Positions 1 to 9,601 of a stretch of DNA of 64,000 nt are shown here, in pieces. The stretch spans positions 1,268,490 through 1,332,489 of the forward strand of contig JAVZEV010000001.1 in the NCBI GenBank assembly GCA_038873195.1, read 5' to 3'. The notes beneath the pieces are model-generated. The model was given only the letters and a program-made list of their open reading frames with translations. It ran no database searches and was not told where the DNA came from. A program made the position numbers and the translations under genes. The first letter of the stretch is position 1. Every line of letters starts with the position of its first letter. The DNA is from Candidatus Bathyarchaeia archaeon (GTDB taxonomy: Archaea > Thermoproteota > Bathyarchaeia > Bathyarchaeales > Bathycorpusculaceae).

Positions 1-32
1 CTATAACCTCCGTGAAGGCACTTATTCCTCCA

Positions 33-1814
33 CTATGCAGCCCAAAAAGGCACTTTCTTCCGCATCAACGCAACAAACTCATTCAACGCTTCACGCTCAT
101 CCTCACCAAGCCTATCCATAAACTTCGACAACAACACCTTCGCATCTGCTTCAGGCACTTTAACAAATAGCACATCCCTCTCAAACACATGTCGCCCAAC
201 CATCGGCTTATCCATCGAAATCGCCACCTGCATACCTGCCTTAGCTTCCGACAAAGCTTCGCCTTTCTCTTGAATCTGCTGTATTTCGCCTATTTCTTCG
301 CCATCTTCAGCACGAATCAACGCAACTCTCGGCTTAATCCTTCCCGCTAATACTTCGACACCAAAAATCGCAGGCTTAGCACGCCTAAACACATAACCCT
401 CCAAAACCCGAATCTTCCCAGGCTTAACCAAACCTTCAAACTCCACCTCAAACTTCGCTTCCCGCTGCCCCTTAAGCCAAACCAAATAATTATCCACCAA
501 ATGATAAATAATCTGCTCTTTAAAAATCTGAACACCATTAATTTCCGCTTCTTCCTCTGCATCCGGCAAAACACGAACATTAAAAGCTAAAACAGCCCCA
601 TACAAAGGCTCATGCTCCTTCACAACAGCCGCTTCAGTAACATCCCTTTTACTAACATCACCAACATCCGCCAACCTAATAGGCACACCATTACGCTTCA
701 AATAATCCGCAATTGCCTCCAAACTCCCCAACGTATCCGCCTTCACAACAACCCCATCCACACCCGTCGCAATACGAATCCGCTCAACCTCCTCACCAAC
801 CAACCGCACATACTTATCAACACTCTCGCCCTCCGCAACCACATACAACGGCGCACCAGCCAAAGCCCCCTCCAAACCAGGCGCAACAATCTTCACACCA
901 GCCGCAGCCGAAACCACATCCACACTCGAAAAACGATCACGCGGATCACGAATCTCATCTAGAGGCTTCGGAACCAAAATTGCACGAACACGCGTCACAA
1001 TAGGCTTCTCACGCCCACCAACAACCACAACATCATCCCGCCGCAAAACACCATCATAAACAATTGTGTTCAACGTCAAACCCAAACCAGGCTCCTCCTT
1101 AACCTCCAAAACCGTCCCTTTCGCTGCTCCTTCAGTCGTCTGCAAACGCTTCTGCAAATACTGCTGCGTCAAACCAACAAGCACCATCAACAACTCCGTA
1201 ATGCCCTCACCAGTCTTAGCACTAACAGGTACAACAGCCACAGTCTTCGTAAAATCCTTAATCCGGTCAAACCTGTCAGCCCTAAAACCCAAACGCGAAA
1301 ACACGCCAATAATCTCATAAATCCTATTATCCAAATCCTCCCGCACATACCTATCCTGCGCTTGATAAGAACGCAAAAACGGCGTATCCTCCAACGCCTT
1401 CCAACCCGGAACACGATCAATCTTATTCGCAGCAACCAAAAACGGAACCTTCCGCGCCTTCAAAATTTCAATACACTCATACGTCTGCGCCTCAAACCCA
1501 CGTAAAACATCAATTACCAAAATCGCAATATCCGCCGCGCTTCCGCCTCGCTTACGCAAATTAGTAAACGCTTCATGCCCCGGCGTGTCAATAATCAGCA
1601 AACCCGGGATTTCAACCTCGCCCTTAACCATCGACAATAAAGGACCAACCAATTGCTTCAGCGTGTCAACCGGGAAAAAACTAGCGCCGATATGCTGCGT
1701 CATTCCACCAGCTTCACGCGCTTGCACACTCGTCTTGCGAATCTTGTCCAAAAGCAAAGTCTTACCAGTATCCACATGCCCAAGAACACAAACAATCGGC
1801 TGACGAATCGGCAT
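33..1814 (-). CDS. infB: Translation initiation factor aIF5B (IF2 family GTPase)
   Basis: GTPase that promotes ribosomal subunit joining and initiator tRNA placement. The 593-residue protein has the G1 loop GHVDTGKT (12-19), switch I GGMTQHIG (36-43), DTPGH (76-80), NKID (130-133) and a G5-like SAKTGEG near 200. These are followed by the beta-barrel domain II, domain III and the C-terminal IF2 domain. The length is normal for archaeal aIF5B, which lacks the long eukaryotic N-terminal extension. The ATG is preceded by GGGTGATG at a suitable distance. It is divergent from the DUF4342 gene, with a 98-bp shared promoter gap. Confidence 0.97.
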   Translation of the reverse strand: MPIRQPIVCVLGHVDTGKTLLLDKIRKTSVQAREAGGMTQHIGASFFPVDTLKQLVGPLLSMVKGEVEIPGLLIIDTPGHEAFTNLRKRGGSAADIAILVIDVLRGFEAQTYECIEILKARKVPFLVAANKIDRVPGWKALEDTPFLRSYQAQDRYVREDLDNRIYEIIGVFSRLGFRADRFDRIKDFTKTVAVVPVSAKTGEGITELLMVLVGLTQQYLQKRLQTTEGAAKGTVLEVKEEPGLGLTLNTIVYDGVLRRDDVVVVGGREKPIVTRVRAILVPKPLDEIRDPRDRFSSVDVVSAAAGVKIVAPGLEGALAGAPLYVVAEGESVDKYVRLVGEEVERIRIATGVDGVVVKADTLGSLEAIADYLKRNGVPIRLADVGDVSKRDVTEAAVVKEHEPLYGAVLAFNVRVLPDAEEEAEINGVQIFKEQIIYHLVDNYLVWLKGQREAKFEVEFEGLVKPGKIRVLEGYVFRRAKPAIFGVEVLAGRIKPRVALIRAEDGEEIGEIQQIQEKGEALSEAKAGMQVAISMDKPMVGRHVFERDVLFVKVPEADAKVLLSKFMDRLGEDEREALNEFVALMRKKVPFWAA

Positions 1815-1912
1815 CTTAACACATCACCCGCCAACAAGCCTTTTTCAAACACGCACTTCAAAACTAATAAATCATTACCCATATAAACACTAACCAAAAG
1901 GAGAAAACACAC

Positions 1913-2230
1913 GTGCCATACTGCCCAAAATGTGGAGCCAAACTAAAAGAAGACGACAAGCACTGTTACAACTGCGGAACACCCGCAACAAAAATAGTGA
2001 AAGAAGAATTCATCATATCTGCCGACAACCTGATCGAACGAGTCAAAGAACTACTCCACGAAGGAAACGTGACGCGAATAATCGTAAAAGACGAAAAAGG
2101 CAAGGTCATGCTTGAAATTCCCGCTACGGTAGGCGTAATCGGCACGGTTCTTGCGCCGTGGCTTGCAGCGTTAGGCGTGATAGCAGCGTTAGCAACAAAC
2201 TGCAAAATAGTAGTCGAAAGAAGAAAGTAA
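1913..2230 (+). CDS. Zinc-ribbon DUF4342 protein
   Basis: Small protein of 105 residues with an N-terminal zinc ribbon (C4, C7, C18, C21) followed by a DUF4342-type domain. That domain shows a conserved leucine-rich helix, a GNVTRIIVKD strand and a hydrophobic glycine/alanine-rich hairpin before the final VVERR. The GTG start at 1913 follows AAAAGGAG about ten bases upstream, which decides the start. Function is unknown; in bacteria DUF4342 domains often accompany UBA-like or nucleotide-exchange-factor-like modules. It is divergent from infB. Confidence 0.8.
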   Translation: MPYCPKCGAKLKEDDKHCYNCGTPATKIVKEEFIISADNLIERVKELLHEGNVTRIIVKDEKGKVMLEIPATVGVIGTVLAPWLAALGVIAALATNCKIVVERRK

Positions 2231-2247
2231 CCCATGCAGCACAACGG

Positions 2248-2451
2248 TTACTGTTCTATCTTCGCAGTAACCAAAAGTACTCCTATCACTATTGGCAGAA
2301 TACTTAGGAATCCGAAAAATCCCGTGAATACTCCCAAAGTGTCGGCGCTTGTGAAAGTGTAATACGTTGCTATAGCGCCGATAATAACAAGTATAAATCC
2401 AAAGAATTTTTCTGCAAGCGTTAATCCGAAACCGCCTTCTTCGCTGCTCAT
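2248..2451 (-). CDS. Small two-helix membrane protein
   Basis: A 67-residue hypothetical protein with two hydrophobic segments separated by a short polar loop (TSADTLG). The ORF could extend to 2520. The ATG at 2451 is preferred because AAGGA lies about ten bases upstream and the product then begins with a short acidic stretch before the first membrane helix. It follows the Ig-repeat surface protein on the same strand and ends just short of the convergent DUF4342 gene. No function is recognised. Confidence 0.6.
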   Translation of the reverse strand: MSSEEGGFGLTLAEKFFGFILVIIGAIATYYTFTSADTLGVFTGFFGFLSILPIVIGVLLVTAKIEQ

Positions 2452-2523
2452 ATCTGCTTCTTCCTTGAACGTGTTTTCTATAGAAATAACCGTCCAAGAT
2501 TTAAAGCATTTCCTTCTCAAACA

Positions 2524-4479
2524 CTACACACGTTTCTTCCGATACTTGTAGTAGTAAACAGTTCCGCCTATCACTGAAGCAATTATCGCAATTATTAACA
2601 GAAGCCAACTCAACGGAAAACCGGAAACCGTGCCTGCACCACCGCCTTCAGCCTTAACCGTATACGCTTTTTCTTGTGTCACAGCAGAATTTCCAGCGTT
2701 ATCATAACATTCCACAAAGAACGTGACAGTAACATTTTCCTCTTGCCCAAGAATCACGCCTGTCCAGTTGCCATTCTGCAAAGTCATAGCCAAACTGTTC
2801 CATTCACCCTCGCCAATTTTGAACCACAAAGTGACATTTTGAATTCCGCTCCCTTCTTCGAACACTTTTACAGAAACATTAACTTGTTCACCAGCCATGG
2901 GCTCCAGTGGATTCCAAGTAAGATTACTAATCAACGGCACCGTGTTGTCCACAGTAACCGAGACGCTAGTTTCAGCTTCGTTTCCAGCCTTGTCACGTGC
3001 AGACAAAACAATTGTGTAGATGCCATCATCATACTCTGGCGTTTCCCAAATGTAAGTTTGGCTTCCATCCGCATTCCAAACATGGACAAACTCATCAATT
3101 TCAAGCTCCATTTCATCAAAGTTGGCGTCTTCAGCGCTAACCTCAACAATAACCATGCCTCTAACATAGCTCCCATTCAATGGCCATACAATTTCCACTG
3201 TTGGCGCTGTGTTATCCACTATTATTGTACATTCTGTTTTGGCAGTGTTTTCCGCTTGGTCGTGTGCTTCAAGCTTTAATGTGTAAGTGCCGTCAGGCAA
3301 TGTTGTTGTGTCCAATAAATATGTATGATGTTCAACTTCACTCCACGAAGTTAAAATTGTTCCGTTAACTGTTAAGTTTGCTTCGACAAAATTATCATCA
3401 TAAACATAAACTTCAATACTAACGATTCCCGCTAAACAACTTCCACAAGTTGGAGCATCAATTCTTGCGACTGGCAAGAACCGGTCTTGTACAGAGTAAG
3501 AGTAGACATCCATAGCCATCCAGTTTCCCGCATTATCAAACGCGTAGACTCGATATTGAACAAATGTTCCATAAGGAAATTCTGGAATTGTTGCAACATA
3601 CAATCCACCTTGAACACTCATTGTAGTGTTCATCCAGCCTGTTCCACTGCTATAAGCTAAGATTACTTCTTTGACACCGCTGGCAAATTGCGGCTCAGTC
3701 ACATTCACGGAAACTAAAACGGTTTCATTGTAGTTTGGTTCTGCTGGCACTCGTTCAATGTATGTTATAGTTGGTGGGTGAAAATCTCCCACTTTATATG
3801 AGTAAGTTGATGATACCGCAATGTTTCCAGCTTTATCCCATGCATAAACGAGGAAAGTAACATTCGCATTATATGGTTGAGGAGGAATCTCCGTTGTGTA
3901 GAAGCCATCGGTTTTACTCATTGTTAGATTAAGATTTTCGCCTAAATCTGTTGAATAGTTTAAGGTTACGTTGGCAACTCCGCTTTTTGAATCAGTAACA
4001 TACGCTACAACGCCCACGTAATCATCATATTCAGGCGTTTCTGGGTAATAAAAAACTCCATGAATTACTGGTGGCGTCAAATCATGCGGAGGACAACAGC
4101 ATCCTTTAATGGACTTTATGATTTCCTCGATTAAATCAAACAAGCATTCCTTCCATGGGCTGGTAATCCATTTGGTAACTACATTTTCAAGGTCGTTTCT
4201 TAACTTGTTTACTGCGCCATCATAAGCTCCAGCCTCAATCTGATTTATAATGGCGTTAATTTTGTTGCAGAAAGTGTTCTTTTCCATGCTTGCATGTTTG
4301 GAATTTTCAAATGCTTCATTAGGCAACATTGAAACGTTGTCGCAGAGCTGTTGCAGTAACAGAATAATGGATTGGCTTTGATTGTAGTACCGTTTTCCTG
4401 AAACGTTTGTAACTAACACTGGAGAGATTATTAAGAATAGCAAGATAATGTTAAGGCTAACAGCTAAGAGTTTTCGCAT
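2524..4479 (-). CDS. Secreted, membrane-anchored protein with Ig-like repeats
   Basis: A 651-residue surface protein. It has an N-terminal signal peptide (hydrophobic core about 4-24), a helical region with a CCCPP motif near 125-135, then about five repeats of roughly 90-100 residues. Each repeat ends in a related motif (AWDKAGN, AFDNAGN, AHDQAEN, ARDKAGN, CYDNAGN), typical of Ig-like or cadherin-like beta-sandwich domains. A single C-terminal membrane helix is followed by YKYRKKRV, so the bulk of the protein is outside the cell. Many N-x-S/T sequons are present, making it a plausible AglB substrate. It is probably an envelope or adhesion protein; the ligand is unknown. Confidence 0.8.
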   Translation of the reverse strand: MRKLLAVSLNIILLFLIISPVLVTNVSGKRYYNQSQSIILLLQQLCDNVSMLPNEAFENSKHASMEKNTFCNKINAIINQIEAGAYDGAVNKLRNDLENVVTKWITSPWKECLFDLIEEIIKSIKGCCCPPHDLTPPVIHGVFYYPETPEYDDYVGVVAYVTDSKSGVANVTLNYSTDLGENLNLTMSKTDGFYTTEIPPQPYNANVTFLVYAWDKAGNIAVSSTYSYKVGDFHPPTITYIERVPAEPNYNETVLVSVNVTEPQFASGVKEVILAYSSGTGWMNTTMSVQGGLYVATIPEFPYGTFVQYRVYAFDNAGNWMAMDVYSYSVQDRFLPVARIDAPTCGSCLAGIVSIEVYVYDDNFVEANLTVNGTILTSWSEVEHHTYLLDTTTLPDGTYTLKLEAHDQAENTAKTECTIIVDNTAPTVEIVWPLNGSYVRGMVIVEVSAEDANFDEMELEIDEFVHVWNADGSQTYIWETPEYDDGIYTIVLSARDKAGNEAETSVSVTVDNTVPLISNLTWNPLEPMAGEQVNVSVKVFEEGSGIQNVTLWFKIGEGEWNSLAMTLQNGNWTGVILGQEENVTVTFFVECYDNAGNSAVTQEKAYTVKAEGGGAGTVSGFPLSWLLLIIAIIASVIGGTVYYYKYRKKRV

Positions 4480-4512
4480 TCTCCTTTCTCCCAGATGCTA
4501 ACTCCAATTCTT

Positions 4513-4522
4513 GTATAAAAAG
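4513..4522 (-). promoter_or_regulatory. TATA-type promoter of the Ig-repeat protein
   Basis: On the minus strand the stretch reads CTTTTTATAC, an archaeal TATA-like box about 35-40 bp upstream of the ATG at 4479. A GGGAG ribosome-binding site lies between. The position would give a short leader. Confidence 0.45.
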
Positions 4523-4555
4523 GGTTATTTCGAGATGGTAATATGCAATTTCATG

Positions 4556-5647
4556 TTATTTTGTTTCTTCAAGTTTCGCCGGCAAGTACTCGTCAACAAT
4601 GTATGTTAAGCCATATCTGCTGAAAGCTTCCTGTTCTGCCTTTCGTTTGATTTTCATGAATGTCTTAATTTCTCTTTGCCAAAGTGGGTCTTTGTAACGT
4701 GGGTCTTTCTGTAGTTCGTAGAGCCTTTTCATGTCTACATCATCTAATGGGTCTGTTGGCAGTTTGTAATTTACTATGTCTGTTGCCCATACACCGCTCC
4801 ATTTTGCGTCCGGCGTATTTAGTTCTCTGAGATGTGCAGCGTTTGCCGAACCCGAAATTATCACCATGGCTATGTGCATTCCCCATGGGTCGCCATCCGT
4901 GAAAACGTAAACTGGAAGGTTTAGTTCTCTGTTGAGTCTTCTGATAAAATGTCTTGTTGCTCTCGGGGCTTGCCCAGCCGTTAAAACAAGCAACGCGTTG
5001 AATTTTTTGTGCACACTTTCTTCTATGAAGCGTGTGAACAAACCGCCTTTCTCTATAGCTATGACTTTGTCGGCGGATGTTTTGACGAATTCAGACGAGG
5101 TTAAGGCTGGTCCTATTAGGACACCGTCTGGGTGTGATGTTAGGTTTAGTGTTCTTCCCTCATAGCCTGGCACAGTGTATTCTATTGTTAAGTCGCCGAA
5201 AACAGCTGAGCGTTCTTCTGGGAAAATGTTAAAGTCTTCTCTTGATAAGCCCAGAACCGTTTCCAAATCCGTTATTATATTGTTTGATTCTTGTTGGTCT
5301 GTGAAAGTCATCTCATAAGCTTGTGCGGAATAGTAAACATCCCTTAACGTTGATGTCTTTCGTTGCGAAGTTAATTCGTGAGAAAACGTTGCAGCCCAAG
5401 TGAGTTGAGTGAAAGGTTTAAGATGGCGGATGTTACGGGCGCTTCTTCGAACCTTTCGGTCGCCTAAGATGAATTGTCTAACTTGCGGGTCGTAGTATAT
5501 GTTTTCTGTTGACCGACTTGGCATTTCTATCGATGGAAAATAGCCTTTGTCAAGTTGGTCGTAAATTTTGAGCCCTAAACCTTCTAAACTTGCTAAGACT
5601 TCCTTTCTTTTTTCTATCATGCTAACTTTATGTTTCTTCTGTTCCAA
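4556..5647 (-). CDS. top6A: DNA topoisomerase VI subunit A (Spo11-like)
   Basis: DNA-cleaving subunit of the type IIB topoisomerase, forming an A2B2 enzyme with Top6B that relaxes and decatenates DNA. The catalytic tyrosine lies in the RDVYY motif (Y105/Y106) of the winged-helix domain. The Toprim metal site is visible as AIEKGG (E199) and TDGDPWG (D251, D253). Length of 363 residues is typical. The start overlaps the end of top6B by 20 bp, indicating one transcript with B upstream of A. Confidence 0.97.
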   Translation of the reverse strand: MEQKKHKVSMIEKRKEVLASLEGLGLKIYDQLDKGYFPSIEMPSRSTENIYYDPQVRQFILGDRKVRRSARNIRHLKPFTQLTWAATFSHELTSQRKTSTLRDVYYSAQAYEMTFTDQQESNNIITDLETVLGLSREDFNIFPEERSAVFGDLTIEYTVPGYEGRTLNLTSHPDGVLIGPALTSSEFVKTSADKVIAIEKGGLFTRFIEESVHKKFNALLVLTAGQAPRATRHFIRRLNRELNLPVYVFTDGDPWGMHIAMVIISGSANAAHLRELNTPDAKWSGVWATDIVNYKLPTDPLDDVDMKRLYELQKDPRYKDPLWQREIKTFMKIKRKAEQEAFSRYGLTYIVDEYLPAKLEETK

Positions 5648-7157
5648 ACCTTTTCACGCTCTTCAAAAGTTTTTCTATATCGGGGAGTTTTTCTTTTCCA
5701 GCAAGTTTTGCTGAGAATTGGGCTATTTTTGGCAGGTACTTGCTGAAGACGCCGAGTCGTTTCTTTTCTCTGTCTACATGTTCTATTCTTGTTAGGAAAT
5801 GTTGGATTTGGCGGGCGACTTCTCTGAGTCCGTTGGCGATTTCTCTTCTGACTTCTGGTCGGTCGGCGATGAATTCTTTTCCGACTGTTTTGTATGGGAC
5901 TTTTGTGCTGCAAATGTGTACTAAGATTGCGATTGGCATTTCTGGTGTGACTTTGTATCTTCTCCAGTTCATTGCGTTTATGACTTTGACTGAGACGTCG
6001 CTTGCTTCGTCGTAAAGCAGTGGGATTCTGTTTGCAAATCGGTAGATTATGAAGGCTCCTCTCTTTGGAATTTCTCCTCCATAGGCGATGCCGACTTCAA
6101 TTATGAATGGGTGACCTGCGTATGTGGATGGTTTACGCTGGTGGACAGCTACAAACTCTGGTTTTAGTTCTTTCATTATTCCTGCTTTTAATAGCTCTTC
6201 GCCTAAAGGGGACAGGCAACTAGCGTCGGGTGGTAAGAAGTCTTTGAATTTTTTAAGCATGTGCATTAATCTTACGATTTCTTCATGTGATAGTTTCTTT
6301 GGATTTTTTGATGGACTTATGTTGCTGAATTCTAGAAATTTTTGTGCTGTGATTTCTCCGACTCTGTGGAAATGGTTTTTTAGAAATTCCAGCATGTTCT
6401 TGTACGGTGTGACTTGGATTAGCCGTTGAAGGAGCTCCACGTCTACGCCGTAGGGGTGTGGTAATGTTTCTTTGGGTGGTTCGGGCATTTCTTTGGTTAC
6501 TCTTGTGAATCTGTACAACCTTCCTTTTGGGTCAACGAAAGTTAAGTTTGCATATGGGTTAACCATTGCTGTTTGTTTGAAGTAATCCAAAATTTTGGGC
6601 ATAGCCCTCAAATAGTCGCCTTCCAAGCAGAATTCGACTATTGTTCCTCTCCATTGTTCCTTGTTTATGAGCACTTTTCTGTCAAGTATTATTGGGCGGT
6701 TTCGTTGGATGTCGATCATGAGTTTATAACTGTAGATTTTTGTCATTCCGCCGGTGCTTGAGATTATCGTGGCCGGCTGATGTGTGGTGATTTGTCCGTA
6801 TAGGATTGCCATTTTTCCGCCGAGACCGAATGTTCCTCTTTGTTGTTTTAGTTTGTATTTTGAGCCGAAAAGCACTTGTCCGAAGGCTGATGGTATGTGC
6901 CTCGGCGGGACGCCTATTCCGTTGTCTTCCACTCTTAGCTTGTAAATTTGGGTTTCTTTGCTGGCTTCTCCTTCATATGAGAGTCGGACGTAGATGTCTG
7001 GTGGAATTTTTAGGCTTTCTGCAGCATCTAAAGAGTTCTCAACAAGTTCTCTTATTGCTGCGAAAATGGCTCTTGACGGATTTGTGAAGCCAGCAATGTC
7101 GCGGTTGCGGTAGAAAAAGTCTGAAGCACTTATTTCTTCGAAGGTTATCTGAGCCAC
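5628..7157 (-). CDS. top6B: DNA topoisomerase VI subunit B
   Basis: ATPase subunit of topoisomerase VI. GHKL motifs are present: ELVENSLDAAE (N box, near 37-47), DNGIGVP (G1) and GTFGLGGKMA (G2). These are followed by the H2TH and transducer regions. The 509-residue length is normal for the short archaeal form without an added C-terminal Ig domain. It lies immediately upstream of and overlaps top6A. Window context (topA, polB, radB elsewhere) gives no sign of a gyrase. Confidence 0.97.
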   Translation of the reverse strand: MAQITFEEISASDFFYRNRDIAGFTNPSRAIFAAIRELVENSLDAAESLKIPPDIYVRLSYEGEASKETQIYKLRVEDNGIGVPPRHIPSAFGQVLFGSKYKLKQQRGTFGLGGKMAILYGQITTHQPATIISSTGGMTKIYSYKLMIDIQRNRPIILDRKVLINKEQWRGTIVEFCLEGDYLRAMPKILDYFKQTAMVNPYANLTFVDPKGRLYRFTRVTKEMPEPPKETLPHPYGVDVELLQRLIQVTPYKNMLEFLKNHFHRVGEITAQKFLEFSNISPSKNPKKLSHEEIVRLMHMLKKFKDFLPPDASCLSPLGEELLKAGIMKELKPEFVAVHQRKPSTYAGHPFIIEVGIAYGGEIPKRGAFIIYRFANRIPLLYDEASDVSVKVINAMNWRRYKVTPEMPIAILVHICSTKVPYKTVGKEFIADRPEVRREIANGLREVARQIQHFLTRIEHVDREKKRLGVFSKYLPKIAQFSAKLAGKEKLPDIEKLLKSVKRFGTEET

Positions 7158-7251
7158 TTTAAGCCTCCACCAGCCTCTCTCCCGAAAGGTAACATCCTAC
7201 GATATGCTTTGCTCATTCTTTAATTTAACTACACTTTTCAGTGTAGATAAT

Positions 7252-7695
7252 TCATTTCCGGAAAGGAAATGGCAACAACTCCTTAATACTCTTTACTTCA
7301 ACGGTTTCAAACAGGATTTTGCCATTTTTTGCTTTTGCCATGAGGATTTTAATTTTGGGATTTTCTGCAAAGTCATAAATGTACTGTAAGCATGCTCCGC
7401 ATGGTCTGGGTTCTTTATTTGCATTTGCATTCATAACGAGAGCTACTGCTTTGATTTTGCAGTTTCCATGTGAGATTGCGTGGTTTATTGCGCATCTTTC
7501 TGCGCATATGCCAAGTCCAGAAATCCAGCTTTCCACGTTACAACCGCCATAGATTTTTCCGTCTTCTGCGAGGACAGCAGCGCCAACTTTGATGCCCCAA
7601 AGAACATACGCGTTATCCATGGCTTTTAAGGCGGTATTTAGCAATTCGTTTTCTATTTTATTCAGCTTAACCATGGCATTCACTTTCTGCTTCAT
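7252..7695 (-). CDS. cdd: Cytidine deaminase
   Basis: Zinc enzyme of pyrimidine salvage converting cytidine or deoxycytidine to uridine forms. The 147-residue protein has the CAER active-site motif (zinc Cys and catalytic Glu) and the PRPCGACLQ motif giving the other two zinc cysteines, in the spacing of the tetrameric Cdd family. The region before CAER, SWISGLGI, differs from the common NASYGLTI pattern. Its ATG overlaps the ABCE1 stop in an ATGA arrangement (7692-7695), so it is probably cotranscribed and translationally coupled. Confidence 0.9.
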   Translation of the reverse strand: MKQKVNAMVKLNKIENELLNTALKAMDNAYVLWGIKVGAAVLAEDGKIYGGCNVESWISGLGICAERCAINHAISHGNCKIKAVALVMNANANKEPRPCGACLQYIYDFAENPKIKILMAKAKNGKILFETVEVKSIKELLPFPFRK

Positions 7696-9479
7696 TTTCG
7701 CAGCTCACGTACGTAATAGTACTCTCCAATTTGTTTTTGAAACTTGTCCAACTTCGAGTTTTCCTTGTTAACTCTCGGTCTTTTCGTAGTTGGGTCTCTT
7801 CGGAAAGTGACTTCCATATCCTTCAAAAACATGTTCATCCCATCTCTCAAGCTTGTAGGCGGGTTTGCAATTCCCTTCACTCCGGGTTCTCCTGTGAAAA
7901 TCATTAGGCGGTCTGCTATGAAGTCTTGGGCAACCACGTCATGCTCGACGACGAAGGCTGTCACGTTGTGTGCTTCTACGATTCTTCTGATGGTTCGTGC
8001 CATGCTCAATCGTTCTTCAACGTCTAAGTAAGCGCTTGGCTCATCAAGTAGGTATAGTTGGGCTTTACGCGATAAGCAAGCGGCAATGGCGACCTTTTGT
8101 AGTTCGCCGCCGCTGAGTTCAGTTAGATTTCTATCTAGAAGAGGTTCTACATTTAGGGGTTGAAGGATTTCTGTTTTGTACCAGCTTGAGGTGAAGTTTT
8201 CTTTTGCGATATTTTTCAAGAGCTCGTGGACTGTGCTTTCGTATTCTGCGGAAATGTATTGGGGCTTGTAGCTTACTTCTAATTCTCCAAATTTGATTCC
8301 GCCATTTGCCTCTTCGATTCCGGCAAGGATTTTCACAAAGGTTGTTTTTCCAATACCGTTAGGTCCGAGAATGCCGATGATTTCGCCTCTCTTTATTTCT
8401 CCTGGGCTTGCGACAAGCTTAAACCCTTCATAGGTTTTCTCGATTTGTCCCCATTTTAGTTGTGTTTCGCCGGCGCCAAAGCTTGTTCGCGGGGGTTTCT
8501 CGTGAAATATTATGGCTTCTTTTCTGAATCTGACGTTCTCGTCTGGGATGTAACCTTCTAAGTAAATGTTTATTCCTGTCCTTACGCCGTGAACGTTGGA
8601 AACTACGCCGTAGACGCCTGGTTCTCCGTAAAAAATGCAGATTTGGTCTGATAAGTAGTCTATTATTGCTAGGTCATGTTCCGCTACAATAACTGTTTTT
8701 TCTTCATTCTTTAGGCTCCTTATTGCCTTAGCTACTTCCAATCTTTGTTTTACGTCTAAATAGCTTGATGGTTCGTCAAAAAGGTACACGTCAGCTTCGC
8801 GGCAAATTGCTGCTGCTACAGCTACACGTTGCAGTTCACCTCCGCTTAAAACGTCTAATGAGCGGTTCCAGAGTTGTTTCAGTTCAAGTTGTTTAGAGAT
8901 TTCTTCGAGTTTCTTGCGTTCGTTTACTTTTTCGAGTAGTTCTCCAACTTTTCCAGACACGGCTTTTGGAATTTTGTCTACGTATTGTGGCTTATGTGAA
9001 ATTTTGAGTTTGTTTTCGCTCATCTTTTGGAAATATTCTTGGAGTGTTGACCCTCTATAATGTGTGATTATTTCGTTCCATTCTGGTGGCGTTTCGTAAT
9101 TTCCAAGGTTTAGTTTGGTTTCTCCGGAGAGTATTTTGAGTGCTGTTGTTTTGCCTATTCCGTTTTGTCCAAGCAATCCCAAAACCGTGCTGGGGGCTGG
9201 TGTTGGTAGTCTGTAGAGTTTGAATGTGTTTTCTCCGAAGCGGTGGCTGCAGTCTTTTTCTAATTCGTCTGGAAGGTTGACTATGGAGATGGCTTTAAAC
9301 GGGCATTTTTTTACGCATATTCCACATCCGGTGCAGAGAGATTCAACAATTACGGCTTTGTCATCTTCAAATCGTATAGCTTCAACGCGCGTGCGCACTA
9401 TGGGGCAAAAGTGATGGCATAGTCTATTGCAACGTTTTGGCTTGCACTTGTCAAAGTCTATCACTGCAACTCTCGTCAT
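7692..9479 (-). CDS. ABCE1/Rli1 ribosome-recycling ATPase
   Basis: Twin-ATPase that splits post-termination ribosomes. The N-terminus carries two iron-sulfur clusters: the atypical CKPKRCNRLCHHFCP region and a ferredoxin motif CTGCGICVKKCP. Two ABC domains follow. The first has Walker A GQNGIGKTT and signature LSGGELQRVA; the second has GPNGIGKTT and LSGGELQKVA. Both have DEPS-x-YLD Walker B motifs and the ABCE-specific hinge. The ORF opens at 9491, but the ATG at 9479 (MTRVAVIDFD) matches the family N-terminus better. A TATA box lies about 50 bp upstream. Confidence 0.96.
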   Translation of the reverse strand: MTRVAVIDFDKCKPKRCNRLCHHFCPIVRTRVEAIRFEDDKAVIVESLCTGCGICVKKCPFKAISIVNLPDELEKDCSHRFGENTFKLYRLPTPAPSTVLGLLGQNGIGKTTALKILSGETKLNLGNYETPPEWNEIITHYRGSTLQEYFQKMSENKLKISHKPQYVDKIPKAVSGKVGELLEKVNERKKLEEISKQLELKQLWNRSLDVLSGGELQRVAVAAAICREADVYLFDEPSSYLDVKQRLEVAKAIRSLKNEEKTVIVAEHDLAIIDYLSDQICIFYGEPGVYGVVSNVHGVRTGINIYLEGYIPDENVRFRKEAIIFHEKPPRTSFGAGETQLKWGQIEKTYEGFKLVASPGEIKRGEIIGILGPNGIGKTTFVKILAGIEEANGGIKFGELEVSYKPQYISAEYESTVHELLKNIAKENFTSSWYKTEILQPLNVEPLLDRNLTELSGGELQKVAIAACLSRKAQLYLLDEPSAYLDVEERLSMARTIRRIVEAHNVTAFVVEHDVVAQDFIADRLMIFTGEPGVKGIANPPTSLRDGMNMFLKDMEVTFRRDPTTKRPRVNKENSKLDKFQKQIGEYYYVRELRK

Positions 9480-9530
9480 GTCTCTTCCCATATCATAATG
9501 TCAACTAGTATGGTCTAAACATAAACATCA

Positions 9531-9544
9531 AAATTATATAAAAA
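9531..9544 (-). promoter_or_regulatory. TATA box of ABCE1
   Basis: Minus-strand sequence TTTTTATATAATTT is a strong archaeal TATA element centred about 58 bp upstream of the preferred ABCE1 start at 9479. It would place transcription start near 9512. It lies between the micro-ORF and ABCE1, so ABCE1 has its own promoter. Confidence 0.55.
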
Positions 9545-9601
9545 CCGTTTGAATATTCTCATAAAGAAAGATACAAAAAAATTCTAGATGATGCTAAATA
9601 T

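Noticed and set aside
612-1003. Plus-strand ORFs rich in His, Asn, Thr and Pro
   Set aside because: They lie inside infB on the opposite strand; their composition is a codon-shadow effect.
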